A DNA stretch of 64,000 nucleotides. It comes from Zoogloea sp. GTDB lineage: Bacteria > Pseudomonadota > Gammaproteobacteria > Burkholderiales > Rhodocyclaceae. A program made the position numbers and the translations under genes. Below the pieces are notes generated by a model. That model searched no databases. It was not told the DNA's origin and saw nothing but the letters and a program-made list of their open reading frames with translations. Positions 46,757-56,067 of this stretch are shown here, piece after piece; position 1 is the stretch's first letter; every line of letters begins with the position of its first letter. The stretch lies in NCBI GenBank assembly GCA_016720685.1, contig JADKKC010000002.1:1-64000 (forward strand), read 5' to 3'.

Positions 46757-47533
46757 CTATTCGATTGCATCGACGCGCAGCCAGACCTGGCCGCCGGACT
46801 GGCTGCTGCTCCGGGCCAATCCGGTGCTGCCGTAATCCGCGCGATGGGTGTCCGACTGACTGGCCCCCAGGGGAATCCACGCGCCCAGCGGCCCGGAAAC
46901 CGTGGTCGTCAGTCGCGCCGACTCCACCACGCCATCCGGCCCGATTCGTTCCAGCGACGGACTGATCTCGACATTCACCCGATCGCCCAGCACCTGCGGC
47001 AGCGCGTAAAAGCCCGAGCCCACATCCGCGCGACGCATGGAATCCACCTGCACCCAGCCTCCCGGCGTCGCCCGCCACTCGCGCATCACCAGCGGAAGCG
47101 ACTGCCCGACGCGGATCAGCGCCCGGCCGCCTTCGAGCACCTGCACCTGCTGGCTGACCGTGTCCTCGCGCTGGCTGTCGGCGCTGCCGCCCTGGATCTC
47201 AACCCGGCTGCCACGGACGGAGACGCCGACACCGTCACCCTGCCCGTGCCATGCACGGCCCTGGCGCACCGACACGACAAGTTGCCGCAGCGGCGTGTCC
47301 AACGCCGCTATGGCCGTGCGCAGTTCGGCAAGATTGGCCGGTGAAACCCGCAGCAGGATCTTGTCGCCCAGGCTGCTGACGGCGCCGCCCGGCTCGACGA
47401 AGGGCTGAAGGCCGGACAGAACCTGCTCGGCCGGGCGATGCCGGAGCGTGACGATCTCGAGCTGCGCCCCGGCCGCTGCCGGCGCGGCCACCGCGGCCAG
47501 ACCGGCAAAGAAGGCGATGCGCCACGCGCTCAT
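46757..47533 (-). CDS. Secretin N-domain protein without a secretin channel
   Basis: A 258-residue exported protein (signal MSAWRIAFFAGLAAVAAPAA). Residues about 25-90 resemble a secretin N1/NolW domain: IVTLRHRPAEQVLSGLQPFV followed by SLGDKILLRVSPANLAELRT and AIAALDTPLRQLVVSV. The rest is beta-rich (QVQVLEGGRALIRVGQSLPL, then a YALPQVLGDRVNVEISPSLE stretch) and resembles the start of a secretin core, but the protein ends before a channel could form. It sits 7 nt after zapE and 23 nt before the helicase, co-directional with both. A role in pilus or type II secretion assembly is possible but no partner is nearby. Confidence 0.65.
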   Translation of the reverse strand: MSAWRIAFFAGLAAVAAPAAAGAQLEIVTLRHRPAEQVLSGLQPFVEPGGAVSSLGDKILLRVSPANLAELRTAIAALDTPLRQLVVSVRQGRAWHGQGDGVGVSVRGSRVEIQGGSADSQREDTVSQQVQVLEGGRALIRVGQSLPLVMREWRATPGGWVQVDSMRRADVGSGFYALPQVLGDRVNVEISPSLERIGPDGVVESARLTTTVSGPLGAWIPLGASQSDTHRADYGSTGLARSSSQSGGQVWLRVDAIE

Positions 47534-47540
47534 CGAGCGT

Positions 47541-48653
47541 TTACTCAGTGCGGTGCGCTTCGGCGAGGTAGTCGCGGGAACGAATCTCGATCAGCCGGCT
47601 GACGGTGCGCAGGAACTCGTTGGCCTTGTGCCCTTCGCGGTAAAGGTCATACGCCTGGCACTCGGCACTGACCACCAGCTTGACCCGGTGATCGTAAAGC
47701 ACGTCGATCAACCAGGTGAAACGCCGCGCCTCGGATGCCATCCCCGCGCTCATCCTGGGCACGCGGGAGAGAATCAGCGTGTGATGCTCGCGGGCAATTT
47801 CGAGGTAATCGTTTTGCGACCGGTTGCCACCACACAGCGTGTCAAAGTCGAACCAGATCACCCCCGGCGCCTTGCGCTGCACCTTGAGGGTCCGCTCCAG
47901 CACCTCGATCTCGCCAGGCTCGCCCTTCGTGCCGGCGATCTTCTCGAAATCCATTGCAAGATGCTGGTCGGCCGCTGCGTCGGCAGGTACGAGGAAGGCA
48001 TCCATCTGCTCAAGCGTGCGCAGCCGGTAATCCGTTCCGTGATCCACCTCGACCACATCGAAACGACGCTTGATCATGTCGATGGTGGGCATGAAGTTGA
48101 TACGCTGCAGGCCGTTCGGGTAGAGGCCGTCCGGCGGATAGTTGGAGGTCATCACGAAGACCGTGCCGCGGGCAAACAAGGCCTCGAGCAATCGGCCGAG
48201 GATCATCGCATCGGCGATGTCCGACACGTGAAACTCGTCGAAACACAGCAGGCGGGTTTCGCGGGAAATACGATCGGCGACCTTTTGCAGCGGATCCGGC
48301 TCGTTGTTGAATTTCTTGAGGTCGTTCTGCACTTCCTGCATGAAGGCATGGAAGTGCACCCGGCGTTTGCGCTGGTAGGGCACCGAGTCATAAAAGCAAT
48401 CCATAAGGAAGCTCTTGCCGCGCCCCACGCCTCCCCAGAAATAAACGCTGCGCGGCTCCTTGGGTCGCGACAGGAGCCTGCGGATCGTCCCGCGCCGGGC
48501 AACCTTGAAAGCCACCAGTTCGGAGTAGAGCCTCTGCAGCCGCTGAGCCGCCGCGCTCTGGGCCGGGTCTGACTTGAAACCCTTGGCCTTGAGGGTCGCC
48601 TCGTAGGCGTCGAGCATGCCGTTTTCAGAGACTTTGAGAATGTGGTGGGGCAT
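47541..48653 (-). CDS. zapE: Cell division ATPase ZapE (AFG1-like)
   Basis: A 370-residue AFG1-type AAA ATPase, in E. coli a Z-ring-associated division factor. Visible motifs are Walker A YFWGGVGRGKSFLMDCFYDS, RRVHFHAFMQEVQNDLKKF, Walker B LLCFDEFHVSDIADAMILGR, sensor-1 region VFVMTSNYPPDGLYPNGLQR and the late RRFTWLIDVLYDHRVKLVVS. It follows the 2-oxoglutarate dehydrogenase genes, a placement common in betaproteobacteria. Confidence 0.93.
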   Translation of the reverse strand: MPHHILKVSENGMLDAYEATLKAKGFKSDPAQSAAAQRLQRLYSELVAFKVARRGTIRRLLSRPKEPRSVYFWGGVGRGKSFLMDCFYDSVPYQRKRRVHFHAFMQEVQNDLKKFNNEPDPLQKVADRISRETRLLCFDEFHVSDIADAMILGRLLEALFARGTVFVMTSNYPPDGLYPNGLQRINFMPTIDMIKRRFDVVEVDHGTDYRLRTLEQMDAFLVPADAAADQHLAMDFEKIAGTKGEPGEIEVLERTLKVQRKAPGVIWFDFDTLCGGNRSQNDYLEIAREHHTLILSRVPRMSAGMASEARRFTWLIDVLYDHRVKLVVSAECQAYDLYREGHKANEFLRTVSRLIEIRSRDYLAEAHRTE

Positions 48654-48765
48654 TGTCTTGATTGGGTAAAACCAAAATAAATCGGGGGCGGGCAGGCATT
48701 TTAGCGCCTGACCACCCCCGGCTGAAACAGGACGACCTCACGGTCGCCCCGCTCCATCAGAGCCT

Positions 48766-50187
48766 TCAGAAGTGCAGCGGACGCTTATCCACGGCCAGCG
48801 CTGCTTCATGCACCACTTCCGACAGGGTCGGATGAGCATGGCAGATGCGCGCCAGATCTTCGGAAGCACCCGCAAACTCCATCGTCACCACGGCCTCGCC
48901 GATCAGCTCGGACGCGTTGGCACCAATGATATGCACGCCGAGGATACGGTCGGTCTTGGCGTCGGCCAGCATCTTGACGAAGCCGGACGGGTTGCCTGCA
49001 CCCAGCGCACGGCCGTTGGCCGCAAACGGGATCTTGCCGACACGGTACTCGACGCCATCGGCCTTGAGCTGCTGCTCGGTCTTGCCGACCCAGGCGATTT
49101 CCGGCGCGGTGTAGATCACCCACGGGATGGTGTCGAAATTGCAGTGACCGGCCTGGCCCGCCATCAGCTCGGCAACCATCACGCCTTCTTCCATCGCCTT
49201 GTGCGCCAGCATCGGGCCACGCACCACGTCACCCACCGCCCACACGCCAGGCAAGCTGGTCTTGCAGTGATCATCGACCTCGATGAAGCCACGGGCGTCG
49301 ATCTTGAGGCCGACCGCTTCGGCATTGAGGCCGCCGGTGTTAGGCACACGGCCGACGGAAACGATCAGGCGGTCGAACTCGGCCGTCTTGGCGCCATCCT
49401 TGGTCTCGTACTCGACCGTGACGGACTTCTTGCCGACCGTCACCTTGCCGACCTTGACCGACAGCTTGATGTCGAGGCCCTGCTTGGTGAAGAGCTTGAG
49501 GGCTTCCTTCGCGACGTCCTGGTCGGCCGCGCCGAGGAAGCTGTCCATCGCTTCGAGGATGGTCACTTCGGAACCGAGGCGATTCCACACGGAGCCCATT
49601 TCGAGGCCGATCACACCGGAGCCGATAAGGCCGAGGCGCTTGGGCACGGCATTGATGTCGAGGGCGCCGATGTTGTCGCAAATCAGCTTGTTATCGACCG
49701 GAATGCCCGGCAGGTGACGAGCGGACGAACCGGTTGCCACGATGACCTGCTTGGCCTCGACGACCTCTTCGCCCACCTTGACCTGCCAGCCGGCGTCGGT
49801 CTTGGCGACGAAAGAACCATGCCCCGCCAGGAAGGTGACCTTGTTCTTCTTGAACAGGCCCTTGATGCCGGACGTGAGCTGGTCGACCACCTTGGACTTG
49901 CGGGCAATCATCTTGGTCACGTCGATCTTCGGCGTGCCCACGGAAATGCCCTGCTCCTCGAAGCTGTGACCGGCTTCCTCAAACAGGTGGGAGGTATGCA
50001 GCAGCGCCTTCGAGGGAATGCAGCCCACGTTGAGGCAGGTGCCGCCCAGACGGGGCTCGCCCTTCGGATCGGCGTAGGGATTGGATTCGGCGCACGCCGT
50101 GCTGAAACCCAGTTGCGCAGCGCGGATCGCAGCCACGTAGCCACCGGGACCACCGCCGATGACCAGAACATCGAATTGCTTCGCCAT
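48766..50187 (-). CDS. lpdA: Dihydrolipoyl dehydrogenase (E3)
   Basis: A 473-residue flavoprotein that reoxidises the lipoyl arm of the E2 subunit, passing electrons to NAD+. It has the FAD-binding start FDVLVIGGGPGGYVAAIRAA, the redox-active disulfide GGTCLNVGCIPSKALLHTSH, an NAD site (LGLIGSGVIGLEMGSVWNRL), GVWAVGDVVRGPMLAHKAME and the catalytic His in CHAHPTLSEVVHEA. ATG 50187 is chosen because AAGGAAGA lies just upstream and the conserved MAKQFDVLVIGGG begins there. It is third in odhA-odhB-lpdA. Confidence 0.95.
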   Translation of the reverse strand: MAKQFDVLVIGGGPGGYVAAIRAAQLGFSTACAESNPYADPKGEPRLGGTCLNVGCIPSKALLHTSHLFEEAGHSFEEQGISVGTPKIDVTKMIARKSKVVDQLTSGIKGLFKKNKVTFLAGHGSFVAKTDAGWQVKVGEEVVEAKQVIVATGSSARHLPGIPVDNKLICDNIGALDINAVPKRLGLIGSGVIGLEMGSVWNRLGSEVTILEAMDSFLGAADQDVAKEALKLFTKQGLDIKLSVKVGKVTVGKKSVTVEYETKDGAKTAEFDRLIVSVGRVPNTGGLNAEAVGLKIDARGFIEVDDHCKTSLPGVWAVGDVVRGPMLAHKAMEEGVMVAELMAGQAGHCNFDTIPWVIYTAPEIAWVGKTEQQLKADGVEYRVGKIPFAANGRALGAGNPSGFVKMLADAKTDRILGVHIIGANASELIGEAVVTMEFAGASEDLARICHAHPTLSEVVHEAALAVDKRPLHF

Positions 50188-50268
50188 GTGTATTCTTCCT
50201 TGTTCGGATTGAAACAAGGCACGGCGGCGACAGGAAACCCGCCGCCGCCGTGCCTCAGGTCAGAGAGA

Positions 50269-51456
50269 TCAGACGTCCAGCAGCAGACGCGACGGATCTT
50301 CCATGGCTTCCTTCATGGTCACCAGTCCAAGCACGGCTTCACGGCCATCGATGATCCGGTGGTCGTAGGACATGGCGAGGTAGTTGATCGGGCGAACCAC
50401 AACCTGACCATTTTCAACCACGGCGCGATCCTTGGTTGCGTGGATGCCGAGAATCGCCGATTGCGGCGGGTTGATGATCGGGGTCGACATCATCGAACCG
50501 AAAATGCCACCGTTGGAGATGGAGAAGGTGCCGCCGGTGAGCTCTTCGAGGGAGATCTTGCCGTCCTTGGCCTTCTGGCCATATTCGGCAATCTTCTTCT
50601 CGATGTCGGCGATGGACATCTGGTCGGCGTCGCGCAGGATCGGCACCACCAGGCCACGGGGCGAACCGACAGCGATACCGATGTCGATGTAACCGTGGTA
50701 GACGATGTCGTTGCCATCAACCGAGGCGTTCAGGACCGGGTACTTCTTGAGGGCCGCAACAGCAGCCTTCACGAAGAAACCCATGAAGCCCAGGCGCACG
50801 CCATGAGCCTTCTCGAACTTCTCGGCATACTGCTTGCGCAGGGCCATCACCGGAGCCATGTTGACTTCGTTGAAGGTGGTGAGGATGGCGTTTTCGTTCT
50901 TCGACTGGATCAGGCGCTCGGCAATGCGGGCACGCAGGCGGGTCATCGGAACGCGCTGCTCGGGACGATCGCCGGTGGCAATCGCCACGGCCGGCGCGGC
51001 AACCGCAGCAGCCTTCGGCTGGGCAGCAACCGCATCTTCCTTGGTCACACGACCACCACGGCCGGAGCCGGACACGTCGGCGGCAGCCACACCCTTCTCG
51101 TCGAGAATCTTGCGGGCCGACGGGCTGGCCGCGCCAGCAGCAGAAGACGAAGCAGCGGCAGGCGCAGCGACAGCGGCAGGTGCTGCAGCAGCAGCCGGAG
51201 CACCGGCAGCCGCAGTGGCTTCGGTATCGATGGTCGCAATGACTTCACCCGAGGTCACGGAATCGCCGCCGTTCTTGACGATCTTGACCAGCACGCCGGC
51301 AGCCGGGGCCGGGGTCTCGAGCACGACCTTGTCGGTTTCGATGTCGATCAGGTTTTCGTCGCGACCAACGGCATCGCCTTCCTTTTTGTGCCAGCTAACC
51401 AGCGTGGCTTCGGAAACGGACTCGGACAGTTGCGGTACTTTGACTTCGATCAGCAT
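50269..51456 (-). CDS. odhB: 2-Oxoglutarate dehydrogenase E2, dihydrolipoyl succinyltransferase
   Basis: A 395-residue E2 core of the 2-oxoglutarate dehydrogenase complex. One N-terminal lipoyl domain carries the lipoyl-Lys in NLIDIETDKVVLETPAPAAG. An Ala/Pro-rich linker follows, then the E1/E3-binding domain (ARKILDEKGVAAADVSGSG, RGGRVTKEDAVA). The catalytic domain ends with the His-Asp motif MSYDHRIIDGREAVLGLV. It lies 39 nt after odhA and 81 nt before lpdA. Confidence 0.95.
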   Translation of the reverse strand: MLIEVKVPQLSESVSEATLVSWHKKEGDAVGRDENLIDIETDKVVLETPAPAAGVLVKIVKNGGDSVTSGEVIATIDTEATAAAGAPAAAAAPAAVAAPAAASSSAAGAASPSARKILDEKGVAAADVSGSGRGGRVTKEDAVAAQPKAAAVAAPAVAIATGDRPEQRVPMTRLRARIAERLIQSKNENAILTTFNEVNMAPVMALRKQYAEKFEKAHGVRLGFMGFFVKAAVAALKKYPVLNASVDGNDIVYHGYIDIGIAVGSPRGLVVPILRDADQMSIADIEKKIAEYGQKAKDGKISLEELTGGTFSISNGGIFGSMMSTPIINPPQSAILGIHATKDRAVVENGQVVVRPINYLAMSYDHRIIDGREAVLGLVTMKEAMEDPSRLLLDV

Positions 51457-51495
51457 GTTTCTTCCCTTATGTTCAGTTCAGCACGGACTTGGGCA

Positions 51496-54324
51496 TCAGG
51501 CTTTGATTTCGCCAAACGCATTTTCGATAACCGCTTTCTGCTGCGCGTTGTGCTTGGCGTAGTAACCCACGGCCGGCGATGCAGAGGCCGGACGAGACAC
51601 CAGCAGGAACTTGTGATTGTCGCCAAGCGCACTGTCCAGATGATGGCGGGAAGCGAGCCAATACCAGACGCCCTGGTTGCGGGGCTCTTCCTGGCACCAC
51701 ACCACTTCCTTGGCGTTCGGGTACTTGTTCACTTCGCCCGTGAAAGCATCCGCCGGGAACGGGTAGAGCTGCTCAAGGCGAACGATGGCGATGTCCTTGA
51801 TGTCGTTGGCACGACGATGGGCCAGCAGATCGTAGTAGATTTTGCCCGAGCACACCACCACGCGCCTGACTGCGTTGGCATCGAGTTCGTCGACTTCGCC
51901 GATCACGGTTTCGAAAGTGCCCTTGGAGAGGTCTTCGAGCGAGGACACGGCATCCTTGTGGCGCAGCAAAGACTTGGGCGTGATGATCACCAGCGGCTTG
52001 CGCAGCTTGCGCAGGGCCTGGCGACGCAGCAGATGGAAGATCTGCGACGGGCCGGACGGGATGCACACTTCCATGTTCATCTCGGCACACAACTGCATGT
52101 AGCGCTCGATACGGGCGGACGAGTGCTCGGGGCCCTGACCTTCGTAGCCATGCGGCAACATCATGACCAGGCCACACTGACGACCCCACTTGGCCTCGCC
52201 GGAGCTGATGAACTGGTCCATCACCACCTGGGCACCGTTGGCGAAGTCGCCGAACTGGGCTTCCCAGATAACGAGCTGGTTGGGCTCGGCTGACGAGTAG
52301 CCGTACTCGAAGGCCAGCACGGCCTCTTCGGACAGCACCGAGTCGTAGCAGTAGAACGGCGCCTGACCCTCACGAATGTTCTGCAGCGGGTAGAGCGTGC
52401 CGTCATGCCACTTGTCACGGTTCTGGTCGTGCAGCGCAGCGTGACGGTGGAAGAAGGTACCGCGGCCCACGTCTTCGCCGGAAATCCGCACCGGGAAGCC
52501 TTGCACCAGCAGGCTGGCGTAAGCGAGGTTTTCGCCCATACCCCAGTCGAGCGGCAGCTTGCCTTCGCCCATCGCCTTGCGGTCGTCGATGATTTTCTGG
52601 ACACGCGAGTGCAGCACGAAGCCTTCAGGCGTCGTGGTCAGCGCCTTGGACAGCCGCTTGAGCTCGGCCATCGGCACCTTGCTGTCGCATTTGTCGGTGT
52701 ACTTCTTGTGGACGTACGGCCCCCAGTCCTGGGAGAACTGGCGCTTGAAGTCGGACAGCACGGGATTGATGAGGAGCTCGCCCTTGTCGAGTGCAGCGCG
52801 ATAGTCCTTGATGAACTGCTCCGGCTCGTCGGCCTGACAGATGCCCTGCGCGACCAGTTTGTCGGCGTAGAGCTTGCGCGTGCCCGGGTGCTTGGCGATC
52901 TTCTTGTACATCAGCGGCTGGGTCACCATCGGCTCGTCGGCCTCGTTGTGACCAAGCTTGCGGAAGCAGACGATATCTACAACCACGTCCTTCTTGAATT
53001 CCTGCCGATACTCGACAGCGATGCCTATCACGAAGGCAACCGCTTCAGGATCGTCACCGTTCACGTGGAAGATCGGCGCTTCGGACATCTTGAAGATGTC
53101 CGTGCAATACAGCGAGGAGCGGTAGTCGCGCGGATCGGAAGTCGTGAAGCCGATCTGGTTGTTCACGACAACGTGGATCGTGCCGCCCGTGCCGTAGCCA
53201 CGCGTCTGCGCGAAGTTGAGCATTTCCTGGTTCACGCCCTGGCCGGCAACGGCAGCATCGCCGTGAATGATCACCGGAACGACTTCCGACTTGCCGGTTT
53301 CGCCGCGACGGGTCTGACGGGCATACACCGAGCCTTCGACCACCGGGTTGACGATTTCAAGGTGCGACGGGTTGAAGGCGAGCGTCAGGTGGACCGGGCC
53401 GCCAGCCGTCATGACATCGCTGGAGAAACCCATGTGGTACTTCACGTCGCCGGCGGAAAGGTCGGAAGCGGCCTTGCCTTCGAACTCGGAGAACAGCATG
53501 TTCGGCGACTTGCCGAGCGTATTCACCAGCACGTTCAGGCGGCCGCGGTGAGCCATGCCGATGACGATTTCCTGGACGCCCCGGCTGCCGGATGCACGAA
53601 CCAGTTCGTCCATCGCGACGATCGTGCTTTCGCCACCTTCCAGCGAGAAGCGTTTCTGGCCGACATACTTGGTGTGCAGATAGCGCTCCATTGTCTCGGC
53701 GGCCGTGAGGCGCTCGAGAATCCGGCGTTGCTTGGTAGCGTCGAACAAAGGCTTGCCGCGGTTCGGTTCGAGACGAGCCTGGATCCAGCGCTTCTCGCCG
53801 ATGTCCGTCATGTACATGTACTCGGCGCCGATGGAGCCGCAGTAGGTCTGGCGAACGGCGTCGAGGATCTCGCGCAGAGTGGCACGATCGCTCGGCAGGC
53901 CGTGGAACGAGCCAGTATTGAAGGTCTCGTTCAGATCGGCTTCGGTGAAGCCGTAGTGGGAAAGCTCCAGCTCGTGGATATCCGGACGCTCGGTGCGCTT
54001 GAGCGGATCGAGCTGGGCCCAGCGGGTACCGAGGAATCGGTGGGCGTTGATCAGTTGCAGGACGCTGACCTGCTTCTGGTCGCCGCCGCCCGAAGCAAGC
54101 ACGGTACGAACCGGGCCGCGCTTTGCCATCTCGGCAAAGGCATTAATGATCGGATAGTGCGCGACATCGCGGCCGCTACCCGGAGTGTTTTGCAGCGAAT
54201 CGAAATAGCCCCTCCATTCGTCGGATACGGAATCCGGGTTGTCGAGGTAGTTCTCGTAAAGTTCCTCGATGAACGGCGCATTGCTGCCGAACAGTTGGGA
54301 GCTTTCAAAAAGCTGTTTCATCAT
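51496..54324 (-). CDS. odhA: 2-Oxoglutarate dehydrogenase E1 component
   Basis: A 942-residue thiamine-diphosphate E1 subunit that decarboxylates 2-oxoglutarate and succinylates the E2 lipoyl group. It has the small N-terminal E2-binding tail (SNAPFIEELYENYLDNPDSV), IGMAHRGRLNVLVNTLGKSP, the cofactor-binding stretch IHGDAAVAGQGVNQEMLNFA and HVVVNNQIGFTTSDPRDYRS, and FGDFANGAQVVMDQFISSGE with LMLPHGYEGQGPEHSSAR-type sequence near the C-terminal third. Full length for the family. A strong hairpin in the 153-nt gltA-odhA gap may tune its expression relative to gltA. Confidence 0.96.
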   Translation of the reverse strand: MMKQLFESSQLFGSNAPFIEELYENYLDNPDSVSDEWRGYFDSLQNTPGSGRDVAHYPIINAFAEMAKRGPVRTVLASGGGDQKQVSVLQLINAHRFLGTRWAQLDPLKRTERPDIHELELSHYGFTEADLNETFNTGSFHGLPSDRATLREILDAVRQTYCGSIGAEYMYMTDIGEKRWIQARLEPNRGKPLFDATKQRRILERLTAAETMERYLHTKYVGQKRFSLEGGESTIVAMDELVRASGSRGVQEIVIGMAHRGRLNVLVNTLGKSPNMLFSEFEGKAASDLSAGDVKYHMGFSSDVMTAGGPVHLTLAFNPSHLEIVNPVVEGSVYARQTRRGETGKSEVVPVIIHGDAAVAGQGVNQEMLNFAQTRGYGTGGTIHVVVNNQIGFTTSDPRDYRSSLYCTDIFKMSEAPIFHVNGDDPEAVAFVIGIAVEYRQEFKKDVVVDIVCFRKLGHNEADEPMVTQPLMYKKIAKHPGTRKLYADKLVAQGICQADEPEQFIKDYRAALDKGELLINPVLSDFKRQFSQDWGPYVHKKYTDKCDSKVPMAELKRLSKALTTTPEGFVLHSRVQKIIDDRKAMGEGKLPLDWGMGENLAYASLLVQGFPVRISGEDVGRGTFFHRHAALHDQNRDKWHDGTLYPLQNIREGQAPFYCYDSVLSEEAVLAFEYGYSSAEPNQLVIWEAQFGDFANGAQVVMDQFISSGEAKWGRQCGLVMMLPHGYEGQGPEHSSARIERYMQLCAEMNMEVCIPSGPSQIFHLLRRQALRKLRKPLVIITPKSLLRHKDAVSSLEDLSKGTFETVIGEVDELDANAVRRVVVCSGKIYYDLLAHRRANDIKDIAIVRLEQLYPFPADAFTGEVNKYPNAKEVVWCQEEPRNQGVWYWLASRHHLDSALGDNHKFLLVSRPASASPAVGYYAKHNAQQKAVIENAFGEIKA

Positions 54325-54410
54325 TGGCGTCCACCTGGCATGTGTCTTGATTTTTTGAACTACTTCAATGCAGAGAGGGAGCCCTCTAGTTTTCTAATCA
54401 GATAAACGAA

Positions 54411-54441
54411 GCGGGATCACTCGATAACTCGAGCATCCCGC
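54411..54441 (-). terminator. Hairpin between gltA and odhA
   Basis: GCGGGAT at 54411-54417 pairs with ATCCCGC at 54435-54441, and inner bases TCGA/TCGA extend the stem. On the transcribed (minus) strand it is followed only by TTCGTTT, a weak U-tract. It is best read as a partial terminator or mRNA stabiliser between the two operon halves. Confidence 0.45.
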
Positions 54442-54477
54442 ATTCGACTTCTGTGTCCCCTCCCCCTCAGGGCTTGC

Positions 54478-55773
54478 TTAGCCGCGCTGGGACAGCGGCA
54501 CGACGTCGCGACGAGCGGCGCCGATATAGAGTTGACGCGGGCGACCGATCTTGTATTCCGGATCGGTGATCATTTCTTCCCACTGGGTCATCCAGCCAAC
54601 GGTACGGGCCAGAGCGAAGATGCAGGTGAACATTTCGGTCGGGATGCCGAGCGCCTTCTGCACGATGCCGGAGTAGAAGTCCACGTTCGGGTAGAGTTTC
54701 TTCTCGACGAAATACGGATCTTCAAGAGCGATCTTTTCCAGCTCCATTGCAAGCTTGAAGAGACGGTCGTTTTCAAGACCGAGTTCGCTCAGAACATCGT
54801 AGCAAACCTTGCGCATCAGCTTGGCGCGCGGATCGAAGTTCTTGTACACGCGGTGACCAAAGCCCATCAGTTTGAAACTGTCGTTCTTGTCTTTGGCACG
54901 GGCGATGTACTCGCCAACGCGGGAAACGTCGCCGATTTCTTCGAGCATTTTCAGGCAGGCTTCGTTCGCGCCGCCGTGCGCCGGCCCCCACAGACAGGCG
55001 ATGCCTGCAGCGATACACGCAAAGGGGTTGGCACCGGAGGAACCCGCCAGACGCACTGTCGAAGTGGAGGCGTTCTGCTCGTGGTCGGCGTGCAGCGTGA
55101 AGATGATGTCCAGAGCGCGAACCAGAACCGGATTCGGCACGTACTTTTCGCACGGGTTACCGAACATCATGCGCATGAAGTTCGAGGTGTAATCCAGCCC
55201 GTTGTCCGGATACATGAACGGCATGCCGGTGTTGTACTTGTAAGCCATGGCCACGATCGTCGGCAGCTTGGCCACAAGCCGGTTGAAACTGACGTTGCGG
55301 TGCTCGGCATCCGAGAAATCCATCGCATCGTGGTAGAAGGCGGACAGCGCGCCGACCACACCCGTCATCACTGCCATCGGGTGAGCATCGCGACGGAAGC
55401 CGGAGAAGAACTTGGAGAGCTGCTCATGCACCATCGTGTGACTCTTGATGGTGTTTTCAAAGTCGCTCTTCTGCTTTGCGTTCGGCAGCTGGCCGTTCTT
55501 CAGCAGGTAGGTGACTTCCAGAAAATTGCAGTTTTCGGCCAGTTGCTCGATCGGATAGCCGCGATAGAGCAATTCGCCCTTGTCACCATCAATGTAGGTG
55601 ACGCTGGACTGACAGCTCGCCGTGGACAGGAAACCGGAGTCATACGTGAAGTATCCGGTCTTTCCGCCGAGAGTACGGATATCGATCACATCATTGCCAT
55701 GCGTTCCCGACATGATCGGAAACTCTACGGGCTTGCCATCTACAGTCAGTGTAGCAGTACGTTGCGTCGTCAT
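54478..55773 (-). CDS. gltA: Citrate synthase
   Basis: A 431-residue type II (hexameric, NADH-sensitive class) citrate synthase condensing acetyl-CoA with oxaloacetate. Key blocks are ATLTVDGKPVEFPIMSGTHG, YRGYPIEQLAENCNFLEVTY, LHADHEQNASTSTVRLAGSS, CLWGPAHGGANEACLKMLEE with the catalytic His, KLMGFGHRVYKNFDPRA and VDFYSGIVQKALGIPTEM with the catalytic Asp. It lies 57 nt after sdhE in the TCA-cycle run. Confidence 0.96.
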   Translation of the reverse strand: MTTQRTATLTVDGKPVEFPIMSGTHGNDVIDIRTLGGKTGYFTYDSGFLSTASCQSSVTYIDGDKGELLYRGYPIEQLAENCNFLEVTYLLKNGQLPNAKQKSDFENTIKSHTMVHEQLSKFFSGFRRDAHPMAVMTGVVGALSAFYHDAMDFSDAEHRNVSFNRLVAKLPTIVAMAYKYNTGMPFMYPDNGLDYTSNFMRMMFGNPCEKYVPNPVLVRALDIIFTLHADHEQNASTSTVRLAGSSGANPFACIAAGIACLWGPAHGGANEACLKMLEEIGDVSRVGEYIARAKDKNDSFKLMGFGHRVYKNFDPRAKLMRKVCYDVLSELGLENDRLFKLAMELEKIALEDPYFVEKKLYPNVDFYSGIVQKALGIPTEMFTCIFALARTVGWMTQWEEMITDPEYKIGRPRQLYIGAARRDVVPLSQRG

Positions 55774-55830
55774 ATTTTGGTCCCTTTTCCCTGTTGAACT
55801 CCACAGCTGCCAAGCGCTGAATCCGCTGCT

Positions 55831-56067
55831 TTAACCGGCCCGCAGCAAATCCACCATTTCTTTCCAGCGATCATCCGCAACCGGCTGGCTGCCGTTGATC
55901 ATGGCCCACAGGTCATGATCTTCGACAATCAGCAGGTCATCGAGATCGGCCAGCTGATCATCGCTCAGATGATCAAAGTGCCTTTCAAGGAAGCGCGCGA
56001 ACACAAGGTCGAGCTCAAGAAGAGCCCGACGGCACTGCCAGCGCACACGCCCCCTGTTGATCGTCAT
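55831..56067 (-). CDS. sdhE: SdhE, FAD assembly factor for succinate dehydrogenase
   Basis: A 78-residue SdhE/YgfY-type protein that helps attach FAD covalently to SdhA. The family start RGRVRWQCRRALLELDLVFA contains RGxxE-like features in the form RRALLELD, followed by FDHLSDDQLADLDDLLIVED and a DLWAMINGSQP end block. The ATG at 56067 overlaps the sdhB stop by 4 nt (ATGA), so longer upstream readings are rejected. Confidence 0.92.
   Translation of the reverse strand: MTINRGRVRWQCRRALLELDLVFARFLERHFDHLSDDQLADLDDLLIVEDHDLWAMINGSQPVADDRWKEMVDLLRAG

Noticed and set aside
48772..52293. A 1173-codon open frame antisense to lpdA, odhB and odhA
   Set aside because: Shadow of three well-supported genes; low-complexity His/Arg/Leu composition and no start context.
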